A stretch of 64,000 bases of DNA, taken from Chloroflexota bacterium. Its GTDB lineage: Bacteria > Chloroflexota > Anaerolineae > J036 > Brachytrichaceae. Both the position numbers and the translations under genes were made by a program. The DNA is taken from assembly GCA_025354985.1 (NCBI GenBank), contig JANXLU010000072.1:1-64000 (forward strand). Reading direction: 5' to 3'. This document shows, piece after piece, positions 24,564-33,185 of this stretch (the stretch's first letter is position 1; each line of letters starts with the position of its first letter). Below the pieces are notes generated by a model that was given only the letters and a program-made list of their open reading frames with translations, did no database searches and was not told the DNA's origin.

Positions 24564-25729
24564 ACCTTCCCCTTAAGCGTGCCCTTGTAACCCGTGAGCT
24601 CCAAGTAACCAATCCCGGATATTGGGCCGGCGGGGCTCGTTCCCTGAACAGTGATCGCGCCCTCCCAATAGATACCGCTACCTGTGCCCATTTCTTGTGC
24701 CTGGATGCGCGGAGTGACCGCCAGCGTGAGGTTGTATTTTGGAAGGTTGACCGTCCAATTCAAGGGATAGTCCCCTTCACTTTTGGGGCTGTGCCAGCGC
24801 TCAGCGAGCGGATTGGCGGCAAAGTCGGAGATGCCCAGTCTGTGCGCGGTACCATCCGAATCCACCAGCGTGCCGCCGCTAACCGGATCATATGTGCCGT
24901 CTGCGTTGCGCAGCTTATAGAGCATGATCTCGCGGTTGTCATTTAGCTGAAGTGCAAACCAATCCCAGCCCACCGCATCCTTTCCAAGAGCGCTGGTGCT
25001 CCACTCATGATCCATCCAGCTCGTGCCAGAAACGGTGTAGCTGCCGCTCGGTGTCTCGATGGTCCCTGTTGTGGCCATCCTGGTATAGGAATAATAGAAG
25101 CTGGCGTTTCCTGCTTCGGCGCTTTTTTGGCTAAGCCCATCGTCACCCTGCTTCACAACCGGTTTGGCTGAGGCCAGCTTTAGATTGATACTGGTCTGGC
25201 CATTACGCGCAACAAGATTTAGCATATCGCCGGATGGGCTTACACCTTCAACCCGCCAATCTTGGATCCAAACTTTGAACGCCTGCCCGTCAGCGCCGGC
25301 CAAACCCGCACCCCCGCGTTCCAGCCGCTCGAATGCCTCGTGGGTGTTCGCCGTCGAATCGGTGACGGCAAAGTGGGCAAAGTAGATCTGGTTGGTAACC
25401 CAGGATGCAGGATTTGCCAGCGCCGCGTCCGTTGCAGGCGCGATAGTTCGGCGAAAGATCGTCAGCTGATAACCAAAATGGCGACCACGCTCATCTGTTG
25501 CGTTTCCGGTATAGTACCACCATTCGGTCTGGAATTCGGGGTGCGGTCCATGGTCAAGCGGAAACACGAATGGGCGGGGGGACAGCGCACGCGCGTATTT
25601 GCTTGTATCGTCGACGCTTTGCAAATCGGAGAGCTGCGCCCGGGCATTTGGTGTTTGGGCGGGCTGCAGCCCCCACCAGGCAGCAAGGCCAAGCGCGCAC
25701 ACGAGCACAAACGATACGATCAGTTTCAT
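24560..25729 (-). CDS. CrtC/AttH lipocalin-like secreted protein
   Basis: This 389-residue protein begins with a signal peptide or anchor (about 1-20) and carries two lipocalin-like barrels typical of the carotenoid 1,2-hydratase/AttH family. Signatures include HPEFQTEWWYYTGN near the N-terminus, the SGTSWMDHEWSTSAL segment, and the C-terminal GIYWEGAITVQG and GYLELTGY. Family members hydrate or hydrolyse hydrophobic substrates. Location outside the membrane argues against a classical carotenoid role, and no carotenoid genes lie nearby, so the substrate is unknown. It overlaps the GNAT gene upstream by ATGA and the amidase gene at its 3' end. Confidence 0.88.
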   Translation of the reverse strand: MKLIVSFVLVCALGLAAWWGLQPAQTPNARAQLSDLQSVDDTSKYARALSPRPFVFPLDHGPHPEFQTEWWYYTGNATDERGRHFGYQLTIFRRTIAPATDAALANPASWVTNQIYFAHFAVTDSTANTHEAFERLERGGAGLAGADGQAFKVWIQDWRVEGVSPSGDMLNLVARNGQTSINLKLASAKPVVKQGDDGLSQKSAEAGNASFYYSYTRMATTGTIETPSGSYTVSGTSWMDHEWSTSALGKDAVGWDWFALQLNDNREIMLYKLRNADGTYDPVSGGTLVDSDGTAHRLGISDFAANPLAERWHSPKSEGDYPLNWTVNLPKYNLTLAVTPRIQAQEMGTGSGIYWEGAITVQGTSPAGPISGIGYLELTGYKGTLKGKV

Positions 25730-26628
25730 AATTGGCGCAACATTAGCACGCGCGGCTTAAGCGCGGGTTTGAAGCCATGTGGCCGCAGGGCGGCATAGGC
25801 AAGGCGCATGTGGTCGGAGCTGCCAAAGTGCACATCGACGCCCACAGACTGGGCTCCAAGGTGATTTAGCAGCGCTTTGAGCGCCTGCAACTCCAGCGGT
25901 GTGCCCCAGGTATCGCGCTCCATCCACAATGTGAGCAAAACGGATTCGCCGTCGCGTCGCGGGGCGATGTGGGCAAGGCCAATCGTGCGATCGACAAGCA
26001 TGCATTCGTACACGGCACCGGCGTCGGGTATCAACAGGCTCGAGACCTCCTCACGAATCAGCTCACCAGCCCAGGCATCGCCAATTTCGGCTTCATCAAC
26101 CAACCATCGTGAAATGACCTTGTGCTGAGCAGGCTCGATGTGAACCAGACCGGGACCAAAGGTGAACTGGCTGATAACCGACCGTCGCAAGAACTGGGGC
26201 AGATAGCGTTTAAATCCGCAGGCCAGGGCCGTTTTCATCGCAGTGTCGTTGTCAGACTGGACCTCCATCCACAGCCAATCCAAGTTGTTGGTCCCAGCGT
26301 GATCGACCGCCAGGAGTAGCATGCTGCGACTGAGCCCGCGGCGGCGCATATCCGGGACCACCGCCAGCAAATGGATCCGCGCACCAATATTCAGGCGGGT
26401 GATGGCGATGAGACCGGCGGGCTCAATATTCATCAGACACATAAAGACACTGCCCAATGTGGGCAGCACCGCGGTTGCAAGCGCTTCCCGCCCGAGCGGA
26501 CGCCCGGCCCATTCTCCAAGCGCGGGGTCAAGCGCGCCAATCTCATCCGGACGGAGCGCGGCGAGCACGCGGCGCGTTTCCAACACGTTTGCAACCGCAA
26601 GCTGTGCGCCGGGTGTCACACCTTTCAT
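25726..26628 (-). CDS. GNAT family N-acetyltransferase
   Basis: This 300-residue protein has an N-terminal GNAT fold. The acetyl-CoA loop appears in LLAVVPDMRRRGLSRSMLLLAV (about 90-110), followed by WLWMEVQSDNDTAMKTALACGF. A second, weaker GNAT-like half is suggested in the C-terminal part (VYECMLVDRTIGLAHI, VDVHFGS), so it may be a tandem GNAT protein. The acceptor molecule is unknown. It is the upstream partner of the lipocalin-like gene through an ATGA overlap. Confidence 0.82.
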   Translation of the reverse strand: MKGVTPGAQLAVANVLETRRVLAALRPDEIGALDPALGEWAGRPLGREALATAVLPTLGSVFMCLMNIEPAGLIAITRLNIGARIHLLAVVPDMRRRGLSRSMLLLAVDHAGTNNLDWLWMEVQSDNDTAMKTALACGFKRYLPQFLRRSVISQFTFGPGLVHIEPAQHKVISRWLVDEAEIGDAWAGELIREEVSSLLIPDAGAVYECMLVDRTIGLAHIAPRRDGESVLLTLWMERDTWGTPLELQALKALLNHLGAQSVGVDVHFGSSDHMRLAYAALRPHGFKPALKPRVLMLRQL

Positions 26629-26643
26629 ATAGACCAGTGAATG

Positions 26644-27336
26644 TCAGATTGTTTGCCCGGCAAGCACCAGGCGCCTTAGGAGCGGGCACGGTCGGTAGCG
26701 ATCCTCGCCGAATTCATCGAACAACGCCTGCATGGTTGCAAGCACCACGTCGAGCCCAAGTGCACGACCCCAGGCCAACGGGCCTTGCGGATAATTCGTA
26801 CCCAGTCTCATGGCCAGGTCAATGTCTGACGCTGTGGCCACACCATCGGCGCGCGCGCTGATCGCTTCGTTGATCACGCAACACAGAATGCGCATCCGCA
26901 CCAGACCGGGTCCATCTTCGACGACGGTGGCCGAACAGCCCAACCCCGCCCAGAACTGCTGCGCGGCGGTGAAGCTTTCATCGGTGGTCTGCAGCGCGCG
27001 CGCCAGCTCGACAACGGGCATCGTGGCTGAAAGTGGTGGAACCCAGACACACCCGGTCACGGTGCCGGGCGCGCGGGCCCAGCTGGCCGCCAACGTGCTG
27101 CAGGCGTTTGTTACAAGGCTGAGGATCGGCTTGCCTGGGGGCAGCGCGTGGATCACCAGTTGCTTGAGCGCAACTGAACTCGGCTCCGCCTCGATAACGT
27201 AATCCGTTTCATCGCCTGCCGCCGGATTTTCCAGGAATGATGCGGTGGGGATATTCTTCCCCGCGTGGCCCAGCCGTTGGAAAAACGCGCTGAGCGCGCC
27301 AGCAAAGACATTGTGACCAATCAGCAACACGTTCAT
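26644..27336 (-). CDS. Short 3-hydroxyacyl-CoA dehydrogenase-like protein
   Basis: This 230-residue protein has a clear C-terminal 3-hydroxyacyl-CoA dehydrogenase domain: GPGLVRMRILCCVINEAI, then DIDLAMRLGTNYPQGPLAW and LFDEFGEDRYRPCPLLRRL. The N-terminal part is only about 130 residues and its Rossmann glycine motif is degenerate (LLIGHNVFAGAL), so NAD binding and catalysis are doubtful. Typical enzymes are about 280-300 residues. It may have evolved a non-catalytic or altered role in acyl-CoA metabolism. It sits one base downstream of the glyoxalase-fold gene in the same orientation. Confidence 0.8.
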   Translation of the reverse strand: MNVLLIGHNVFAGALSAFFQRLGHAGKNIPTASFLENPAAGDETDYVIEAEPSSVALKQLVIHALPPGKPILSLVTNACSTLAASWARAPGTVTGCVWVPPLSATMPVVELARALQTTDESFTAAQQFWAGLGCSATVVEDGPGLVRMRILCCVINEAISARADGVATASDIDLAMRLGTNYPQGPLAWGRALGLDVVLATMQALFDEFGEDRYRPCPLLRRLVLAGQTI

Positions 27337-27337
27337 G

Positions 27338-27793
27338 CTACGAGGCGAGGGTGCGTTGCCAATCCTCCCAGCTGATCACGCCGAGCTCGGGTTTGGGCGC
27401 GTTGGGCAGCATGGCGATGAACTCCAACGAATGACCGTCGGGATCGGGGAAGTAGATGGCGATGGCGGGCATCCAGGCAAACACCATCGGGCGCTCGCTG
27501 CCGTCTTCGAGAAAGTTATGGGCGGGCAGGTTGCGCTCGCGCAGATAGGGGACGGACTTGGTGAGGACATCATCGACGGCACAGCGGAAGGCGAAGTGCT
27601 GCCGTTGAACTTCTCGGGCGGGCTTTTCCCAGAGCCCAAGCATGGATTCGCCGCGACCACCCATCCAATAAAACGCGACGCGGCGCTTTTGTTCCATCGA
27701 CGCCAATTCAAGTCCTAGCACGCGGCCATAGAAATCCATGCTGCGCTCAAGGCTGAGGACGTTGATATGGGTTTCGAACAGACCGGTAATCAT
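27338..27793 (-). CDS. VOC (glyoxalase-fold) protein
   Basis: This 151-residue vicinal-oxygen-chelate protein has two beta-alpha-beta-beta-beta modules. The N-terminal ETHINVLSLERSMDFYGRVLGLELA and the C-terminal AIYFPDPDGHSLEFIAML carry typical metal-site positions (H in THI, E in SLEFI). Members include glyoxalases, dioxygenases and resistance proteins; the substrate here is not predictable. It is the first gene of a pair with the dehydrogenase-like protein one base downstream. Confidence 0.85.
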   Translation of the reverse strand: MITGLFETHINVLSLERSMDFYGRVLGLELASMEQKRRVAFYWMGGRGESMLGLWEKPAREVQRQHFAFRCAVDDVLTKSVPYLRERNLPAHNFLEDGSERPMVFAWMPAIAIYFPDPDGHSLEFIAMLPNAPKPELGVISWEDWQRTLAS

Positions 27794-27824
27794 GGCGGTT
27801 TGGTGTACGTTATGAACGACAAGC

Positions 27825-29030
27825 CTAGGCCTTGCGTGGCGGGAACCGGGATATCACGGTGGCAACATCAGGCAGAAGCGTGCGCGCACCCAGCGTGGCG
27901 AACGGTGCGAGCGCGGGCGGTAGACGCTCGGGGAGGACCAACACATTTAGTTGCGACCCTTCCAGCGCGCTTGCCGCTTCAACAAGCGCCAATCCGCACA
28001 AAAAACCGGTGCTGTCAGCAGCACAGCTTGTGACTGTACCGATCACGCGTCCGCGCTTGTCCAACACCGGATCACCCAGCTTTGACACGCGGACGCCTTT
28101 GTCATTCATCCGGAAGCGGACCAGTCTGGTGCTGCTTGTCTTCATTTTTGCCAGATAAGCGGTCTTGCCAACGAAATCATCGGGCTTGGTGATCTTTACA
28201 AAGTTTTCGAAGCCGATTTGAAACGGCACCGGGTTCAACGGTCCGCCCAACTCGTGACCATACAGTGGAAGACCAGCCTCGATGCGCAAGCTGTCGCGCG
28301 CGGCAAGACCGCAGGGTTTGACACCCTGCGCAGCTCCGGTTGCGAGCAACGTGTTCCACATCGAAACGGACTGAGCGGGATGTACGAATACCTCGTAGGC
28401 AACGCGCTCGCCGGTGTAGCCGGTGCGGGAGATAAACACATCCATACCCCAGAGATTGGTTTGCATGATGCCGGTAAATGGCAGCTTCTCCAGCTGCGCG
28501 CGTTGAGTGGCATCCTGGATCAGCCCAAGCAAGACCGGAAGCGATGCCGGCCCCTGAAGTGCCAGATCAACCCGCTGCTCAGAGCCAGAGGCCTCGGCAC
28601 GCAGGTCGCGGAGCACGCTGCGGCCGTCATCTGTGTGCTGCGATTTCAGCCATGCCCAATCCTTGTCGTTGTTGCTGGCATTGACGACGACCAGGTAACG
28701 TTGTTCCTCAACGCGATAGATCATAATGTCGTCGATCACGTCACCGGCCGCATCCAACAAATAGCTGTAGTGGGAGCGCCCGACCTTTAGCGACGCGACA
28801 TCATTCGTGCCAACCCGGTCAAGAAACGCACACGCATCGGGGCCGTGGACGTCCAACACGCCCATATGACTGACATCAAACAGCCCGGCGGCGGTGCGCA
28901 CTGCAGCGTGCTCCTCCCGAGCGCTGGAGTACCAGACCGGCATATCCCATCCGCCAAATGGCACCATCCGTGCCCCAAGCCGAATGTGGGTCTCGTGGAG
29001 CGCGGTTTTTAACAATGGTGAGTCAATCAT
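27825..29030 (-). CDS. gcvT: Aminomethyltransferase (glycine cleavage T protein)
   Basis: This 401-residue folate-dependent enzyme takes the aminomethyl group from the H protein and produces methylene-THF and ammonia. Family segments include MVPFGGWDMPVWYSS, AGLFDVSHMG, DVIDDIMIYRVEEQRYLVVVNASNNDKDWAWL, GYTGERVAYEVFVHP, and GLAARDSLRIEAGLPLYGHEL. An SD-like AAAGG precedes the ATG. The next gene upstream is glyA-like SHMT, separated by a decayed PIN gene, so the two glycine/serine C1 enzymes are functionally linked. gcvH and gcvP are not in the window. Confidence 0.93.
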   Translation of the reverse strand: MIDSPLLKTALHETHIRLGARMVPFGGWDMPVWYSSAREEHAAVRTAAGLFDVSHMGVLDVHGPDACAFLDRVGTNDVASLKVGRSHYSYLLDAAGDVIDDIMIYRVEEQRYLVVVNASNNDKDWAWLKSQHTDDGRSVLRDLRAEASGSEQRVDLALQGPASLPVLLGLIQDATQRAQLEKLPFTGIMQTNLWGMDVFISRTGYTGERVAYEVFVHPAQSVSMWNTLLATGAAQGVKPCGLAARDSLRIEAGLPLYGHELGGPLNPVPFQIGFENFVKITKPDDFVGKTAYLAKMKTSSTRLVRFRMNDKGVRVSKLGDPVLDKRGRVIGTVTSCAADSTGFLCGLALVEAASALEGSQLNVLVLPERLPPALAPFATLGARTLLPDVATVISRFPPRKA

Positions 29031-29058
29031 CTTAGCCTTTCAATTGCGGATCAAGCAG

Positions 29059-29558
29059 TTAGCCCTTCATAAAGGGCAAATCCTCCGAAGTTTTCCAGGG
29101 CAGAATCGGTCCAATTTCTCCGAAGTGATGATCATAGGCCACAATCAATCCGCATCTGTATACCGAAGCGGTAATCGCATGGGTCATATCCGACGCATAC
29201 CGCAATCCGGCGAACTTAACCCGATGAATTATGCGGTCTTCTCGCGTAACCAATGGGACGATCATCAACTCAGTTTGCAATATTCGAACCAAAACCCTCT
29301 TGGCGATGCGTTGTCCTTCACCATTTGAGCTCGCGTTTCGTTGACAAAACTAAAGAATTTCATGAAGGGTATAGCAATGAAGTGATGGCATCCATCTCTT
29401 TGGAATTCACCTTTTCCATTAGCGCAAGGGTGGGGACAACGCGCTCAGGTTTTGCCAAGACCCTGAATTCGCGCGTCACTATCGACCCTGGCATCATGAA
29501 TTAGGGTGTCGATATCCGTTCCGACAAGCCGTTGTTGGAAAATTTGCAGGTCACTCAT
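29059..29558 (-). pseudogene. Decayed PIN-domain (VapC-like) gene
   Basis: Pieces of one PIN-domain protein survive in several frames on the minus strand. The N-terminus MSDLQIFQQRLVGTDIDTLIH begins near 29558 and meets a stop after about 37 codons. A middle piece (VVPTLALMEKVNSKEMDAI) lies in another frame near 29400-29440. The C-terminal piece (29059-29292) has AGLRYASDMTHAITAS and VAYDHHFGEIGPILPW, with the two acidic positions expected late in the fold. Frameshifts separate the parts, so this is a relic. The spacer between gcvT and the SHMT gene holds nothing else that is clear. Confidence 0.6.
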
Positions 29559-29576
29559 GATCAAAACAGTATAGCG

Positions 29577-31403
29577 CTAAGTTTTGAAATCTCCCCACTC
29601 GGTGATGGCGACCGGACCCGGGACACTGCGGGCTGGATCGGCATCGTCCCAAATGACATAGTTATCGCTGAGTGCGCGCAGCCACTGTGTGGCGGTCTTC
29701 GCCTGAGCGGACGCGATGGCCAACAGAAAGCTGGCACCGGTATTTACAACACTCACCGGGCAGAGCGGGACGCGGTTGCGTCCGAGGATGTGAGACTCCA
29801 TTCGGTCGCCGGCATCGAGGTCGCTTGCCTTGTCCGCAAGTATGGCGTCCAGAAACTCGTGCGTCTTTTCGCCGCCAATCTCAATCGCCTGCACGGCCGC
29901 AGGCGCGGCTTTTGGTGACGACGACATGACGTCAAAGACAAAGGGATACGTGTAGGGTTTGCGTGGCGCATCAACCCCGGCCTTGGCGGCAAGGACGGCG
30001 ATACGCTCGGCACCCGAGACCAAGGCCTCAAAGCTGACGCGGGCGCGCGGCGTCGTGCCGGTCTTGAGCTTGAATTGATAGGGTTTCGCGGTCTTGAGCA
30101 CGGAGGCGACCACCGACGCAACCTCGCGCATGTCGGCTTCCTTGAGGCCGCGCTGGGTGACCCAGGGCGTGCCAAAGCGCAAAGCACTGGGACGGCTGGC
30201 GTCCTTGTCCCCGGGGATCGTATTGCGATTACACACGATGCCGGCGAGATCGAGGATGCGGCTGGACACATCACCCATCAGGGGCTCGCCGTTATGCGAG
30301 GCGGCGCTCTTTGCATCCAGGAGCACCATGTGGGTGTCGGTGCCGTTGTGCGGGACACGCAGCCCCTCGCTCTTAAAGCCCTCGGCAAGCGCCACCGCGT
30401 TTTTGACGGTTTGGATCTGCGCGGTCTTGAACGAATCGGTCATGGCGATCTTGAACATGGTGGCCATTGCGGCGATTTTGTTGAAATGCGCCCCACCCTG
30501 AATACCAGGGAATACCGCCCGGTCAATCTTGTCGGCCAGCTCGGGATTCGTGGTTATGATCACGGCGCCGCGCGGACCGGCCAGCGTTTTGTGGGTGGTG
30601 AAGCTGGTGACATCGGCGATGCCGACGGGGTTGGGATAGCACCCCGCCGCACACAGACCGGCGGTGTGTGCGATGTCAGCCAACAGATAGGCGCCCACTT
30701 CATCGGCTATGGCGCGGAACTTTGCAAAGTCGGGCGCGAGTGGATAACTGGTGAACCCGGCGATGATCATTTTTGGCTTGTGCGCAAGCGCAAGCTCATG
30801 AATCTCCTCGTAATCGAGGAGCTCGGTCTCTTCGTTGACCTTGAAGTTCACAATCTTTTGACGGAGGCCGGTGATGTTGACCGGGCTGCCGTGGCTGAGA
30901 TGACCGCCGTGCATCAGGTCAAGCGCAAGGACGGTGTCACCCGGTTGGACGAGGGCCTGATAGATGGCGACGTTCGCAACCGCGCCGCTTAGGGATTGGA
31001 CATTTAGGAATAGTTGGCCGGGCTCCATACCAACCGGGCAGAAGGCCTCGGCACCACGACGCTGAGCGAGGGACTCTATTACATTGCACAGCTCGACGCC
31101 CTTGTAATAGCGGCGATCGGCATTGCGGCGATAGAAGGGGAGCTGGGCCTCATAATCCAAAATCTCATGCTCGGACTGATCGTGCATGCTCTTGTGGGGG
31201 TAGCCCTCCGCATACAAGTTGCGAAGCACGCTGCCCTCGGCCTCACGTATGGACTCGGGCGCAGCGCTTTCGCTGGCGATCATGATGAGCTTTGCAAACT
31301 GACGTTGCTGCTCGTGATCGATAAGCCGGGCAACATCGGGATCGACCGTGGCGAGACTGCCACGCACAAGAAAATCGGAATTTGAAGAGGTTGGTTCGTT
31401 CAT
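29577..31403 (-). CDS. glyA: Serine hydroxymethyltransferase with C-terminal extension
   Basis: This 608-residue protein is far longer than a usual SHMT (about 420). Residues about 20-460 form the PLP-dependent SHMT interconverting serine and glycine with tetrahydrofolate. The PLP lysine is K272 in SFTTHKTLAGPRGAV; LIMIASESAAPESIREAEGS, the NVQSLSGAVANVAIYQAL region, and ADIAHTAGLCAAG support it. Residues about 470-608 form an extra domain with the pattern AIEIGGEKTHEFLDAIL, DAGDRMESHILGRNRV and DDADPARSVPGPVAI, resembling an N-terminal GcvT-like piece. gcvT lies downstream, so the whole locus suits glycine cleavage and C1 transfer. The fused domain might bind folate or the partner protein. 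Confidence 0.92.
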   Translation of the reverse strand: MNEPTSSNSDFLVRGSLATVDPDVARLIDHEQQRQFAKLIMIASESAAPESIREAEGSVLRNLYAEGYPHKSMHDQSEHEILDYEAQLPFYRRNADRRYYKGVELCNVIESLAQRRGAEAFCPVGMEPGQLFLNVQSLSGAVANVAIYQALVQPGDTVLALDLMHGGHLSHGSPVNITGLRQKIVNFKVNEETELLDYEEIHELALAHKPKMIIAGFTSYPLAPDFAKFRAIADEVGAYLLADIAHTAGLCAAGCYPNPVGIADVTSFTTHKTLAGPRGAVIITTNPELADKIDRAVFPGIQGGAHFNKIAAMATMFKIAMTDSFKTAQIQTVKNAVALAEGFKSEGLRVPHNGTDTHMVLLDAKSAASHNGEPLMGDVSSRILDLAGIVCNRNTIPGDKDASRPSALRFGTPWVTQRGLKEADMREVASVVASVLKTAKPYQFKLKTGTTPRARVSFEALVSGAERIAVLAAKAGVDAPRKPYTYPFVFDVMSSSPKAAPAAVQAIEIGGEKTHEFLDAILADKASDLDAGDRMESHILGRNRVPLCPVSVVNTGASFLLAIASAQAKTATQWLRALSDNYVIWDDADPARSVPGPVAITEWGDFKT

Positions 31404-31566
31404 GGAATGACGGTTTGACGAACGGGCCCGGACGATGGGCTTGCTCGGACGTTTATTAGTGCGCTTCCCTTGTGGTCAATTCCACACGAGCGCAGATGGC
31501 TGCGGCGCGGGCTCGTTAGTTAGCGCAAACACGATTTTATCAAGGAACTTTATTTGGGAGGGGCGA

Positions 31567-32172
31567 TCAGAGACCGTCGATTTCGACATCGAGTCCGCGG
31601 AGCAGAGCCAGAGCGCCCGGCATGGAAAATTTGGCGCCTTTGATGGTGTTGGTTAGTGGAGACACGGCGTAGCCATGGGCTTCTCGAAAATCGGCGCGGG
31701 TGAGGTCAGCGCGGGCAAAATTGGCACCGGTGAAATCGGTGGCACGGCAATCGGCGTCGGTGAAGTTGGCGTCCTCAAACCGCACGTCGTGCGCGACACA
31801 TTTGGTGAGGTGAAGCTTGCGCAAGTTCATGCCAATAAACACGCTGTAGGTGAGGTTGCACGCGACAAAGTCAACGGGTTTGACCGGGGAGATACGATTG
31901 CCCGCCCAAGCTGTCACGGTCCAATTCACCCCAAGCAGCTTTGAGGCGGTGAAGGTGGTCTCGGCAAACACTACGCCGTGGAATGTGGCGAGGCTCAGGT
32001 CACAATCCTTGAAGGCGCAACGTTCGAAGCGGCAGTTTTTGAAGGCGACTTCGCGAAAAGTGCAATTAGTAAAGGTGCACTCGGAATACTCGGATGCGTC
32101 TCGGGTGTGGCCGGAGGCAAGGGTGAGTCGGGTAAAGGTTTCGCGGCTGAAATCGGTGCGGTCGGGGTCCAT
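31567..32172 (-). CDS. Pentapeptide repeat protein
   Basis: This 201-residue protein is built largely of A(D/N)LXX-type pentapeptides, as in FKNCRFERCAFKDCDLSLATF and DFTGANFARADLTRADF. The repeats stack into a right-handed quadrilateral beta-helix. Relatives include gyrase-protecting Qnr/MfpA proteins, but many have other roles, so no resistance function is claimed. It is separated from the SHMT gene by 163 bases holding no obvious signal. Confidence 0.88.
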   Translation of the reverse strand: MDPDRTDFSRETFTRLTLASGHTRDASEYSECTFTNCTFREVAFKNCRFERCAFKDCDLSLATFHGVVFAETTFTASKLLGVNWTVTAWAGNRISPVKPVDFVACNLTYSVFIGMNLRKLHLTKCVAHDVRFEDANFTDADCRATDFTGANFARADLTRADFREAHGYAVSPLTNTIKGAKFSMPGALALLRGLDVEIDGL

Positions 32173-32265
32173 CGCGGCGAATTATATGGGCGCCTCACAC
32201 CGCGATCTCCTGACCGTAGTCGGTCATCCCGTTCAGTGGGCTGGCTACGGTTGGGGTGAGTCGAA

Positions 32266-32319
32266 GCGCCCTCACCCTCTTGCTCCCTCTCCCGAAGGAG
32301 AGGGTTGGGGTGAGGGCGC
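32266..32319. repeat. GC-rich imperfect palindromic repeat
   Basis: A 54-base imperfect palindrome opens with GCGCCCTCACCCTC, has a centre CTCTCCCGAAGGAGAG, and ends with GGGGTGAGGGCGC. Similar CCCTCACCCC/GGGGTGAGGG elements are scattered through many bacterial genomes, so this is probably one copy of a dispersed REP/MITE-like element. Confidence 0.7.
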
Positions 32320-32350
32320 AGGGAAAAGAGGGAGCGAGCATGGGCGGATT

Positions 32351-32356
32351 TAGAAT
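32351..32356 (+). promoter_or_regulatory. -10 box for leaderless enoyl-CoA hydratase gene
   Basis: TAGAAT ends 6 bases before ATG 32363; no SD sequence lies between. Confidence 0.5.
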
Positions 32357-32362
32357 GCGCGC

Positions 32363-33139
32363 ATGGTGGATGAACCGTTTGTGATCCGATCGGATGTGGG
32401 TGGCGTGGCTACCTTGAGGCTAAACAGACCGAAGCAGTTCAATGCGCTTGGCAGCGAGATGCTGGCGGAGCTGCAGGCGCAGCTGGATGGGATTCGCACA
32501 AGCGAAGCAGTCCGGGTCGTGGTGATCGCTGCAGAAGGCAGGGCGTTTTGTGCCGGGCACGATTTGAAGGAGCTTCAGGCGCATCCGGACAAGGCGTATT
32601 ACGACGCGCTGTTTGCACGGTGCAGCGCGATGATGCTGACGATCAACAACATGCCGCAGCCGGTGATCGCCCGGGTTCAGGGGATCGCCACGGCGGCGGG
32701 TTGCCAACTGGTGGCGCAGTGTGATCTGGCGGTGGCGGCGGACACGGCTGAGTTTGCCACCAGTGGAATTCGATATGGATTATTTTGCAGCACGCCCGCG
32801 GTGCCGGTGTCGCGCAACGTGAACCGGAAGCACGCGTTTGAAATGTTGATCACCGGTGACTTTATATCGGCACAGGAGGCGGCCCGGGAGGGGTTGATCA
32901 ACAAGGCCGTGCCGGTTGAGACACTGGATGATGAGGTGGCCAGGCTGTGCGCTGCGATTGTGCGGCGGCCGCAGGTGGCGGTGGCGACCGGCAAGGGGAT
33001 GTTCTACAAGCAGTTGGAGATGGGGATCGCACCCGCTTATGCGTTTGCGGGCGAGGCCATGGCGTGCAACCTAATCCATGCAGACGCGCAGGAAGGGGTG
33101 CTGGCGTTTACGGAGAAGCGGGCGCCGGTTTGGGGCTGA
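32363..33139 (+). CDS. Enoyl-CoA hydratase/isomerase family protein
   Basis: This 258-residue crotonase-fold enzyme acts on acyl-CoA esters. The substrate loop is AEGRAFCAGHDLKEL, and the oxyanion-hole Gly occurs in RVQGIATAAGCQLVAQCDLAVA. The E positions used by the classical hydratase are replaced (the second loop reads ATSGIRYGLFCSTPAVPVSRNV), which suggests the ECHDC3-like or other non-canonical crotonase branch. Enoyl hydratase activity is thus uncertain. It is a single plus-strand gene in an otherwise minus-strand area and has a leaderless-type -10 box. Confidence 0.87.
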   Translation: MVDEPFVIRSDVGGVATLRLNRPKQFNALGSEMLAELQAQLDGIRTSEAVRVVVIAAEGRAFCAGHDLKELQAHPDKAYYDALFARCSAMMLTINNMPQPVIARVQGIATAAGCQLVAQCDLAVAADTAEFATSGIRYGLFCSTPAVPVSRNVNRKHAFEMLITGDFISAQEAAREGLINKAVPVETLDDEVARLCAAIVRRPQVAVATGKGMFYKQLEMGIAPAYAFAGEAMACNLIHADAQEGVLAFTEKRAPVWG

Positions 33140-33185
33140 GGAAAACCTCGCTGCAAAACCGCATTTGTCACGGTAAGGTAGGTGA

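Noticed and set aside
31404..31566. Glycine riboswitch before the SHMT/gcvT genes
   Set aside because: The gap is short and no paired aptamer-like structure could be recognised.
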